Source of the DNA: Gp7-AA10 sp035516895
Lineage (GTDB): Bacteria > Acidobacteriota > Thermoanaerobaculia > Gp7-AA8
Assembly: GCA_035516895.1 (NCBI GenBank)
Contig: DATIZY010000242.1
Span: 1-5,919 of the forward strand
DNA: 5,919 bases
Direction: 5' to 3'
The notes under the pieces are model-generated. The model was not told the DNA's origin. It saw only the letters and a program-made list of their open reading frames with translations, and ran no database searches. Below, one piece after another: positions 1 through 5,199 of the stretch; the first letter of the stretch is position 1; every line of letters starts with the position of its first letter. A program made the translations under genes and the position numbers.

Positions 1-91
1 GGCGGATGTAGTCATCCGCCGCCGCCCGCATCGCAGCGGCGTTGAAGTGGCGATAGTGCTTCTGAATGAAATCGTGAATCGGGCCGCTCAT
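1..91 (-). CDS. Deoxyhypusine synthase-like protein, N-terminal fragment (runs off left edge)
   Basis: Reading leftward from the ATG at 91 gives 30 codons with no stop before the window edge. The peptide contains GPIHDFIQKHYRHFNAAA, the N-terminal signature of bacterial deoxyhypusine synthase-like proteins, which typically start with a short G/KPI..FI..HYRHFNAA stretch. In eukaryotes and archaea this NAD-dependent fold transfers the aminobutyl group of spermidine to eIF5A lysine. Bacterial homologues are thought to act in polyamine chemistry (homospermidine-type reactions) or are uncharacterised, so a true deoxyhypusine role should not be assumed. The NAD-binding and active-site lysine regions lie outside the window. 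There is no clear Shine-Dalgarno sequence before the ATG. The gene follows the sigma factor gene on the same strand after 88 bp, so it may or may not be cotranscribed. Identification rests on a short N-terminus only. Confidence 0.72.
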   Translation of the reverse strand, partial: MSGPIHDFIQKHYRHFNAAAMRAAADDYIR

Positions 92-100
92 CGGGCGCGA

Positions 101-119
101 ATGATAACTGACTTCAGTT
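101..119 (-). promoter_or_regulatory. Small inverted repeat and weak -10-like box before the deoxyhypusine synthase-like gene
   Basis: A perfect 6-bp inverted repeat, AACTGA-CT-TCAGTT, lies at 106-119. On the minus strand it is directly followed by TATCAT (101-106), five of six matches to a -10 box, ending about 10 bp before the start codon. No convincing -35 sits at the matching distance. It could be an operator over a promoter for the downstream gene, or chance. The rest of the 88-bp gap shows nothing else. Confidence 0.22.
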
Positions 120-179
120 CCCGAGCTCGCAGAGGCGTGCGAGCGGCGAGCGGGCGACCGACGAACTGCGAACTCGGAG

Positions 180-1406
180 CTATCGGCAGCTCTCCAGCTT
201 GCGCAGCAGAAATCGCTTTTCGGGCATCGAGGACGGCAGCTCGAGCGCGCGCGAGAACTGCTCGGCGGCGCGCTCGCGGTCGCCGCGGCGCAGCCAGAGC
301 TCGCCGAGGATCGAGTAGAGGAGCGGGTAGTCGCGGAGCGATTCGCGGCCTTCGATCGATTCGACGGCGTCGATGCCGGCGCCCGCGCCGTCGATCATCG
401 CGATCGCGACGGCGCGATTCAGCGCGGCCACCGGCGACGGATTCAGGGCGATGAGGTCGTCGTAGAGCGACACGATGCGGCCCCAGTCGGTTTCCTCGAA
501 CGACGGCGAGGCGGCGTGGCACGCGGCGATCGCCGCTTCGATGTGGTACGTCGTCATTTCGTCGCCCGACGCGGACGCTTCGAGGTGCCGCATGCCGCGG
601 GCGATGCGCTCGTGGTCCCATCGCGAGCGGTCCTGCTCTTCGAGCAGCGCGACCTCGCCGGCCGCGTCGATCCGCTCCGGCGATCGCGCCGACTGCAGCA
701 GCATCAGCGCGAGGAGCGCATGCACCGCCGGCGTCGCTGCCGATGGAGCTTCGGCGAGAAGCGAGGCGAGGCGGATCGCTTCGTCGCAGAGATCGCCGCG
801 CACCAGCGCATCTCCGCCGTGCGCCGTGTAACCCTCGTTGAACATCAGATACAGCACGCGCAGGAGCGACTCGAGGCGCTGCGGCAGCTCGTGCGCGGAC
901 GGCATCTCGAGCGGGATCGGCGTCTCGCGGATCAGTTTCTTCGCGCGCACGATCCGCTGCGCGATCGCGGTGCTTTGCGCGAGAAACGCGCGCGCGATCT
1001 CGTCGACGGCGAATCCGCCGACGGTCTTCAGCGTCAGCGCGATGCGGCTCTCGTCCGGGATCGCCGGATGACAGCACATGAACATCATCGCCAGCGTGTC
1101 GTCGGTGGATTCGTCGATCGTCTCGCGCCCGAGCGCTTCGCGGATCTCGCCGGCTTTCGATTCGAGAATCTTCTGCCGCCGCAGCTGATCGAGCGCTTTG
1201 TTGCGCGCGACGCGGAACAGCCAGCCCGCGGGATTCTCCGGCACGCCGTGGAAGCTCCACTGGCCCATCGCGGCGACGAGCGCTTCCTGTACGACCTCCT
1301 CCGCGAGCGGCAGATGTTCCGGGCCGAAGATGCGCGTCAGCGTCGCGACCATCTGGCCCGCGCTGTGGCGGAACAGATGGTCCACGACCGTGCCGACGTC
1401 GTTCAT
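180..1406 (-). CDS. ECF-type RNA polymerase sigma factor, ECF42-like, with C-terminal TPR-like extension
   Basis: The 408-residue protein is about twice the length of a minimal ECF sigma factor. Residues ~8-77 are sigma region 2 (AEEVVQEALVAA, then NPAGWLFRVARNKALDQLRR). Residues ~118-165 are region 4, with a helix-turn-helix (VDEIARAFLAQSTAIAQRIVRAKK). Residues ~174-285 match the conserved block of this group (LPQRLESLLRVLYLMFNEGY, then HALLALMLLQSAR). Residues ~290-408 are helical and TPR-like (ALNRAVAIAM; GELWLRRGDRERAAEQFSRAL). This architecture beside a DGPF protein is characteristic of ECF42, where no classical anti-sigma factor is linked and the C-terminal extension is reported to be needed for activity. 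The frame stays open upstream to 1718, but the ATG at 1406 is chosen because it overlaps the DGPF stop by 4 bp (ATGA) and begins just before region 2. No strong Shine-Dalgarno precedes it, which fits translational coupling. Stop is TAG at 182-180. Confidence 0.93.
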   Translation of the reverse strand: MNDVGTVVDHLFRHSAGQMVATLTRIFGPEHLPLAEEVVQEALVAAMGQWSFHGVPENPAGWLFRVARNKALDQLRRQKILESKAGEIREALGRETIDESTDDTLAMMFMCCHPAIPDESRIALTLKTVGGFAVDEIARAFLAQSTAIAQRIVRAKKLIRETPIPLEMPSAHELPQRLESLLRVLYLMFNEGYTAHGGDALVRGDLCDEAIRLASLLAEAPSAATPAVHALLALMLLQSARSPERIDAAGEVALLEEQDRSRWDHERIARGMRHLEASASGDEMTTYHIEAAIAACHAASPSFEETDWGRIVSLYDDLIALNPSPVAALNRAVAIAMIDGAGAGIDAVESIEGRESLRDYPLLYSILGELWLRRGDRERAAEQFSRALELPSSMPEKRFLLRKLESCR

Positions 1407-1756
1407 TCGCGCGTGAACTCGATTTCGCGGACCTCGATCGATCCGAAATCGAGATGCGGGCAGTCGTTGGCGAGCGACAGCGCCTCGTCGTAGTCCTTCG
1501 CCTCGATGACGAACAACCCGCCGATGACTTCCTTCGCCTCGCTGAACGGACCGTCCGTGACCGCGACCTTCGAGCTGTTGCGCTTCACCACCCGGCCGCC
1601 GCCGGTGAGTTTGTGGCCGCTCGCGCCTTTGCCGCGGTCGCGCAGCTTGTCCGCCCATGTGCGGTAACGCATCAGCGTGTTCTGCATCTCCTCCGGGCTC
1701 ATTCCCGGCTTCGGCCACACACCATCGTCGCGAAGCATCAAAACGTATTTAGCCAT
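1403..1756 (-). CDS. YCII-related DGPF-domain protein, partner of the ECF42-type sigma factor
   Basis: This 117-residue cytoplasmic protein begins MAKYVLMLRDD and carries the diagnostic VTDGPFSEAKEVIGGLFVIEA stretch, with DGPF at residues 68-71, followed by the DYDEA helix and a C-terminal EVREIEF strand. It is a single ferredoxin-like YCII/DGPF fold. No catalytic activity is firmly established for DGPF proteins, although the related YciI of Haemophilus is proposed to be an enzyme. In many genomes they are encoded beside ECF42 sigma factors and belong to their regulons. The start at 1756 is well supported: AAGGAG (1770-1765 on the minus strand) lies 8 nt before the ATG. A candidate ECF42 promoter lies at 1781-1807. 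The stop TGA overlaps the ATG of the sigma gene, so the two are a coupled operon with the DGPF gene first. Confidence 0.93.
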   Translation of the reverse strand: MAKYVLMLRDDGVWPKPGMSPEEMQNTLMRYRTWADKLRDRGKGASGHKLTGGGRVVKRNSSKVAVTDGPFSEAKEVIGGLFVIEAKDYDEALSLANDCPHLDFGSIEVREIEFTRE

Positions 1757-1764
1757 GAATGCCT

Positions 1765-1770
1765 CTCCTT
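1765..1770 (-). promoter_or_regulatory. Shine-Dalgarno sequence of the DGPF gene
   Basis: AAGGAG on the minus strand, 8 nt before the ATG at 1756. It decides the start of the DGPF gene. Confidence 0.85.
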
Positions 1771-1780
1771 TCAGTCTACA

Positions 1781-1807
1781 GACGAACGGCGCGGGTCAAA
1801 ATCGACA
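1781..1807 (-). promoter_or_regulatory. Candidate ECF42-type promoter (TGTCGA-N17-CGTC) for the DGPF-sigma operon
   Basis: On the minus strand, TGTCGA (1807-1802) is followed after exactly 17 bp by CGTC (1784-1781). This agrees with the bipartite motif reported for ECF42 sigma factors as I remember it (TGTCGA at -35, CG[A/T]C at -10). Transcription would start near 1774, just ahead of the AAGGAG at 1770-1765, giving a short leader. It implies that the sigma factor drives its own operon. Confidence 0.68.
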
Positions 1808-1837
1808 GATGACCACATGCGCCCAGGCTTGCGACGC

Positions 1838-1873
1838 AGGCACGGCTGCGCCGCGCCGAACCCGGAGGTTCGG
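1838..1873 (+). repeat. Hairpin repeat unit 1 (truncated, with an adjoining second hairpin)
   Basis: GGCACGGC (1839-1846), loop TGC, GCCGCGCC (1850-1857) form an 8-bp stem with one A-C mismatch, followed by GAACCCGG. The 26 bp at 1840-1865 recur at 1921-1946 with one difference. Unlike the other two units it lacks the leading GTGTAGG. A second perfect hairpin overlaps its end: CCGAACC (1856-1862), loop CGGA, GGTTCGG (1867-1873). It belongs to the class of short GC-rich dispersed intergenic hairpins (REP-like). Confidence 0.7.
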
Positions 1874-1896
1874 TCGAGCGCAGCTCGACCCTACAC
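1867..1896 (-). repeat. Hairpin repeat unit 2 (minus orientation)
   Basis: On the minus strand this reads GTGTAGGG, then the rest of an 8-bp stem GGTCGAGC / GCTCGACC around loop TGC, then GAACC. Stem arms are at 1883-1890 and 1872-1879, loop at 1880-1882. It has the same 5' flank, loop and 3' flank as unit 3 but a different stem sequence that still pairs perfectly. Units 2 and 3 are arranged with their GTGTAGGG ends facing each other (CCCTACAC at 1889-1896, GTGTAGGG at 1914-1921). Confidence 0.75.
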
Positions 1897-1913
1897 ATGC
1901 TGCGGGAAGGCTC

Positions 1914-1950
1914 GTGTAGGGCACGGCTGCGCCGTGCCGAACCCGGGTTC
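1914..1950 (+). repeat. Hairpin repeat unit 3, followed by a 12-bp palindrome
   Basis: GTGTAGGG (1914-1921) leads into GGCACGGC (1920-1927), loop TGC, GCCGTGCC (1931-1938), a perfect 8-bp stem, then GAACC. The tail forms the perfect palindrome GAACCCGGGTTC (1939-1950). It is the full-length version of unit 1 and the structural counterpart of unit 2. There is no T-run after it, so it does not look like an intrinsic terminator. Confidence 0.75.
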
Positions 1951-1965
1951 CGGAGAGGCGATGCA

Positions 1966-2001
1966 CACAGACCTCTGTGCTCTCTGTGCCTCCGTGGTGA
2001 A
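1966..2001 (+). repeat. CTCTGTG/CTCCGTGG-type dispersed intergenic repeat
   Basis: Three imperfect 9-bp units run in phase: ACCTCTGTG (1971-1979), CTCTCTGTG (1980-1988), CCTCCGTGG (1989-1997), then TGAA. Sequences of this kind are familiar between genes in many environmental high-GC genomes, and they often yield spurious predicted peptides of the LCALCASVV type. The TGA at 1998-2000 is an in-frame stop for the peptidase gene and limits its possible starts to 2013 or later. Confidence 0.6.
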
Positions 2002-2012
2002 TAATCTGTAGC

Positions 2013-4760
2013 GTGATTCATCTCCTTCTGGCCATGACTCTCGCTACGCAATTTCAGAACGACGTGAAGATCCTCGCCTCCGACCGCATGGAGGGCCGTG
2101 GGCTCGGCACGCAGGGCATCGAGCGCGCGGCGGACTGGATCGAAACGCAGCTCCATGCCTTCGCCAAGCCGGCGTTCGCCAACGGTTCGTACCGGCAGCC
2201 GTTCAAGGTGAAAACCGGCGTCGCGCTCGCGAAAGGAAATCGCCTCGACGGCGTCGCAGACGCGGACTGGACTCCGCTCGGCATGTCGAGCTCCGGCCCG
2301 TTTCGCGGCGAGATCGCCTTCCTCGGCTACGGCATCTCGGCGGCGCCGCTGAACTACGACGACTACGCCGGAGTCGACCTGAAAGGCAAAGTCGCGCTGA
2401 TGCTGCGCTACGAGCCGCAGGAGAAAGACGAGACGTCGATCTTCGATGGTAAGCGTCCGAGCCGCTGGTCGGCGATGCGGTACAAGGTCCTGCAGGCGCG
2501 GGAGCGCGGCGCGGTCGCTGTCATCTTCATCACCGGCCCGCTGCAGGACGACGGCAAAGACTTTCTTCCCGTCCTGAAAAATGACGGGCCGCAGAGTCCC
2601 GCCGGAATTCCGGTGCTGCAGGTCAAAACGTCCGTCGCGCAGAAGTGGGGCATCGATCTCGCGCAGTTTCAGAAGGACGTCGACGCCGATCTGAAGCCGC
2701 GATCGCGCGTACTTCCGCTGTCGATCGCCGGAGGGGTCGCGCTCAAGGACACATTCGCGCATACCACCAACCTCGCCGCCATTCTTCCCGGCGCAGGCAG
2801 GCTCGCGAAAGAGATCGTCGTCCTCGGCGCACACTACGACCACCTGGGCTACGGTGGCGAGGGGTCGATGAAGCCGAACGTGCACGCGATCCACAACGGC
2901 GCGGATGACAACGCGTCGGGCGTCGTCGCCGTTCTGCTCGCAGGCCGCCGCATCGCCAGGCTCACGAAGAACGCGAAGAACCGGCGCACGGTCATCCTCG
3001 CGCTGTTCTCGGCCGAGGAAGTGGGGCTGGGCGGGTCGGCGTGGTTCGTCGATCATCCGCCCCGGCCGCTCAGCCGCGTCGTGGCGATGGTCAACCTCGA
3101 CATGGTGGGCGATCTGCGCGACAACCAGTTGATCGCTTTCGGCGTGGAGTCGGCGCCGGAGTGGAAGAGCATTCTCGATCCGATCGCTGCGCGCGACGAT
3201 CTGAAGCTCACGGAGAAGGGCGACGGCTATGGACCCTCCGACCAGACGAGCTTCTACGCGAAGCGGATTCCGGTCGTGCACTTCTTCACCGGCGCGCACG
3301 AGCGCTATCACACGCCCGAGGACAAGTGGAACACGCTGAACTATGACGGCGCGGCGAAGGTCGCGGAGTTCACGGCGGATGTCGTGTCGTCGCTCGCGCG
3401 GGGCCGTGTCCGGCCGACGTACGCGCGGCTCGCGGTCGCGCCGGCGTTCGAAGGCGACTCCCGCGGATACGGCTCGTACCTGGGCACCGTTCCCGACTAT
3501 CGCGCGATGGATGCGACCTCGGGCGGCGTGCTGCTCGCCGACGTCCGGCCGGGCGGCCCGGCGGACCTCGCGGGCATCAAAGGCGGCGATCGAATCGTGT
3601 CGATGGCCGGAACGCGCATCGAGAATCTCTACGACATGACCTACGCGCTGCAGGACCACAAGCCCGGCGAGACGATCGAGGTGATCGTCATCCGCGGCGG
3701 CGAGCAGAAAAAACTGCGGGCGACGCTGGGAACTCGCGGCGCACCGCCGCCGGAATCGCAGACGCTGCAAATCAAGGCCGGCAAGCCGTTCGAGAAGACG
3801 TTCGAGGGCGAGAAGCATTTCAAGAACATCCGCCAGCTCACGTTCGGCGGAGAAAACGCCGAGGCGTATTTCAGCTCGGACGGAACGAAGCTGATTTTCC
3901 AGGCGACACCGCGCGGCGCCGAGTGCGATCAGGAATACATCCTCGATCTCCAGACCGGCGACACGAAACGCATCTCCGACGGGAAAGGCCGCACGACGTG
4001 CGGCTACTTCGTGCCGCCGAAAGACGATCGCATCATCTATTCGTCAACGGAGGCGGGCGGCGACGCGTGCCCGCCCGCGGCCGATCGATCGCACGGCTAC
4101 GTGTGGGCCGTGTATCCGACGTACGACATCTACGAGGCGAAGGCCGACGGCTCCGACGCGCACCGCCTGACAACGACCGACGGCTACGATGCCGAGTCGA
4201 CGTGGTGCGCGAAGGGCGGGAAGTTCGTGTTCACGTCCGATCGCGACGGCGATCTCGATCTGTACGAGATGAACGACAAAGGCGAAGTGAAGCGGCTGAC
4301 GAACATGCCGGGCTACGACGGCGGCGCGTTCTACAACGCCGATTGCACCGAGATCACGTTCCGCGGATTCCATCCGACGGGCGCAGAGCTCGACGATTAC
4401 CGCGCGCTGCTGGCGAAAGGCCTCGTTCGGCCGACGGTGATGGAGCTCTACGTGATGAACGCGGACGGTTCGAATGTCCGGCAGATCACGCACAACAACG
4501 CGGCGAACTTCTGTCCGTATTTTTTCCCCGACGGCAAACGAATCGTCTACTCGTCGAACGCCGGCGATCCGAAGGGCCGCGAGTTCGATCTCTACGCCGT
4601 GACGAAGGACGGCGCATCGACCGAGCGCATCACCACCGCGCCGGGCTTCGACGGCTTCCCGATGTTCAGCCCCGACGGCAAGCTGATCGTGTGGGCCTCC
4701 AATCGCGCCGACCCGGAGAGCCACGAGACGAATCTGTTCATCGCCGATTGGGTGGAGTAG
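2013..4760 (+). CDS. Exported M28-family metallopeptidase with PA insert, PDZ domain and C-terminal TolB-like propeller
   Basis: The 915-residue protein is a predicted di-zinc aminopeptidase or carboxypeptidase acting outside the cytoplasm. A short hydrophobic N-terminus (LLLAMTLA) may be a minimal signal peptide. Residues ~15-60 are the M28 lead-in (FQNDVKILASDRMEGRG) and ~95-235 a PA-type insert. The catalytic core (~250-465) shows all M28 metal ligands by pattern: H274 in AHYDH, D298 in GADDNASG, E336 in SAEE with E335 as the base, D363 in NLDMVG, H433 in YHTPED. Residues ~465-575 are a PDZ domain (GGVLLADVRPGGPADLAGIKGGDRI). Residues ~600-915 form six propeller blades with LYxMNxDG and SPDGKxIVW motifs; the last strand (NLFIADW) probably closes on KNIRQLTF at the start. 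All six cysteines lie in the propeller. The start is GTG at 2013, the first after an in-frame stop at 1998; ATG at 2034 is the alternative and would leave no signal peptide. Neither has a clear Shine-Dalgarno. It has no operon partner. Confidence 0.93.
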   Translation: MIHLLLAMTLATQFQNDVKILASDRMEGRGLGTQGIERAADWIETQLHAFAKPAFANGSYRQPFKVKTGVALAKGNRLDGVADADWTPLGMSSSGPFRGEIAFLGYGISAAPLNYDDYAGVDLKGKVALMLRYEPQEKDETSIFDGKRPSRWSAMRYKVLQARERGAVAVIFITGPLQDDGKDFLPVLKNDGPQSPAGIPVLQVKTSVAQKWGIDLAQFQKDVDADLKPRSRVLPLSIAGGVALKDTFAHTTNLAAILPGAGRLAKEIVVLGAHYDHLGYGGEGSMKPNVHAIHNGADDNASGVVAVLLAGRRIARLTKNAKNRRTVILALFSAEEVGLGGSAWFVDHPPRPLSRVVAMVNLDMVGDLRDNQLIAFGVESAPEWKSILDPIAARDDLKLTEKGDGYGPSDQTSFYAKRIPVVHFFTGAHERYHTPEDKWNTLNYDGAAKVAEFTADVVSSLARGRVRPTYARLAVAPAFEGDSRGYGSYLGTVPDYRAMDATSGGVLLADVRPGGPADLAGIKGGDRIVSMAGTRIENLYDMTYALQDHKPGETIEVIVIRGGEQKKLRATLGTRGAPPPESQTLQIKAGKPFEKTFEGEKHFKNIRQLTFGGENAEAYFSSDGTKLIFQATPRGAECDQEYILDLQTGDTKRISDGKGRTTCGYFVPPKDDRIIYSSTEAGGDACPPAADRSHGYVWAVYPTYDIYEAKADGSDAHRLTTTDGYDAESTWCAKGGKFVFTSDRDGDLDLYEMNDKGEVKRLTNMPGYDGGAFYNADCTEITFRGFHPTGAELDDYRALLAKGLVRPTVMELYVMNADGSNVRQITHNNAANFCPYFFPDGKRIVYSSNAGDPKGREFDLYAVTKDGASTERITTAPGFDGFPMFSPDGKLIVWASNRADPESHETNLFIADWVE

Positions 4761-4963
4761 CAGGACTTAGGACTCAGGACTCAGGACTTAGGACTTAGGA
4801 CTCAGGACTTAGGACTCAGGACTTAGGACTCAGGACTTAGGACTCAGGACTTAGGACTCAGGACTTAGGACTTAGGACTTAGGACTTAGGACTGAGGACT
4901 GAGGACTGAGGACTGAGGACTGAGGGGCTGAGGGTGAGGACTGAGGCCTCGGACCTTAGATTG
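4761..4963 (+). repeat. Heptanucleotide tandem array, [C/T/G]AGGACT, 23 exact plus 6 decayed units
   Basis: The array begins on the base after the peptidase stop codon. Units 1-23 (4761-4921) are AGGACT preceded by one variable base, reading in order C T C C T T C T C T, then C T C T C T T T T, then G G G G. There are no other differences. Six more units keep the 7-bp phase but have base changes (GAGGGGC, TGAGGGT, GAGGACT, GAGGCCT, CGGACCT, TAGATTG; 4922-4963). The pattern is what replication slippage or unequal exchange would leave. As 7 is not a multiple of 3 and stops occur, it is not coding. It resembles in kind the short heptamer repeats of cyanobacteria, not in sequence. Confidence 0.96.
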
Positions 4964-5006
4964 GGAGATTCACCAGCCTTCAGAGGACTTGGTGTGACTC
5001 AGTCCT
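4964..5006 (+). repeat. Intergenic module, copy 1 (A1-B1, compact)
   Basis: A1 (4964-4989, GGAGATTCACCAGCC...) matches A2 at 5053-5078 at 23 of 26 positions. B1 (4991-5006, GGTGTGACTCAGTCCT) is identical to B2 at 5141-5156. One base separates A1 from B1. A1 starts exactly where the heptamer phase ends, and the last six bases of B1 are already the first unit of the inverted array. Confidence 0.75.
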
Positions 5007-5049
5007 AAGTCCTAAGTCCTAAGTCCTAAGTCCTAAGTCCTAAGTCCTA
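5001..5049 (-). repeat. Inverted heptamer array, seven units of TAGGACT on the minus strand
   Basis: Seven exact AGTCCTA units on the plus strand are the reverse complement of the T-type unit of the array at 4761-4921. Read on the minus strand the units run T seven times and then GACTGAG, the same T-to-G order as the end of the forward array. Together the two arrays could pair as a hairpin of several tens of base pairs in RNA, or as a cruciform in DNA, across a spacer of 79 bp (4922-5000). Confidence 0.93.
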
Positions 5050-5052
5050 ACT

Positions 5053-5156
5053 GGAGACTCACCAGCCTTCAAAGGGCTCGACTCTTACGCCGCTGGTTAG
5101 GACTTCAGGGCGAGTGCCGCCACCTGCGATGTGGGCGGCGGGTGTGACTCAGTCCT
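5053..5156 (+). repeat. Intergenic module, copy 2 (A2-B2, expanded)
   Basis: The same A and B ends as copy 1 are separated here by 62 bp (5079-5140). That insert contains one TAGGACT unit (5098-5104), and GCTGGT (5092-5097), which can pair with ACCAGC inside A2 (5061-5066). It also contains a GC hairpin, GCCGCCAC with GTGGGCGGC (5118-5125 and 5131-5139, one bulged base). B2 ends in a single inverted heptamer start. No T-run follows the hairpin, so a terminator is not supported. Confidence 0.68.
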
Positions 5157-5170
5157 CCGTGATTATCTAC

Positions 5171-5199
5171 TTGACACAAAGCGAATCCTGACCTAAATT
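5171..5199 (+). promoter_or_regulatory. Sigma70-type promoter candidate driving the transposase
   Basis: A perfect TTGACA (5171-5176) is followed after 17 bp by TAAATT (5194-5199, four of six matches). It points toward the transposase, with a start near 5206 and a leader of about 143 nt. That leader covers almost the entire small minus-strand gene in antisense. TTGACA could instead belong to the element's terminal sequence. Confidence 0.5.

Noticed and set aside
1..20. Perfect 8-bp inverted repeat GGCGGATG-TAGT-CATCCGCC at the window edge
   Set aside because: It lies inside the coding sequence of the deoxyhypusine synthase-like gene (codons for ADDYIR), has no T-run, and is likely chance in GC-rich coding DNA.
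88..1260. 390-codon minus-strand open frame overlapping the sigma gene in another frame
   Set aside because: It is almost entirely Arg/Ala/Asp-rich low-complexity protein and overlaps a confidently identified sigma factor.
516..1493. Long plus-strand open frame of 325 codons, and other frames at 47-454, 475-831, 838-1071 and 1198-1416
   Set aside because: They lie antisense to the sigma and DGPF genes, are Arg-rich without recognisable motifs, and are expected where the real genes have high third-position GC.
1977..2005. Promoter for the peptidase using AATAAT at 2000-2005 as -10
   Set aside because: No acceptable -35 lies at 16-18 bp upstream, where the CTCTGTG repeat sits, and the start codon would be only 7 bp downstream.
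1454..2011. 185-codon plus-strand frame ending in LCALCASVVNNL
   Set aside because: It is antisense to the DGPF gene and then translates the intergenic hairpins and the CTCTGTG repeat, a known source of false proteins.
1776..3818. 680-codon minus-strand open frame opposite the peptidase
   Set aside because: The opposite frame has complete M28 and PDZ motifs, and this one runs through intergenic repeats at its end. It is a codon-bias shadow.
4761..4921. Telomere-like repeat (TTAGGAC resembles TTAGGG)
   Set aside because: The resemblance is superficial: the array is internal, bounded by genes, has an inverted partner and varies at the T position.
4761..5049. CRISPR array
   Set aside because: Units are 7 bp and directly adjacent with no spacers, and there are no cas genes.
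5118..5139. Intrinsic terminator at the GCCGCCAC / GTGGGCGGC hairpin
   Set aside because: The stem is plausible but has a bulge, and the sequence after it (GGGTGTGACTC) has no T-run on either side.
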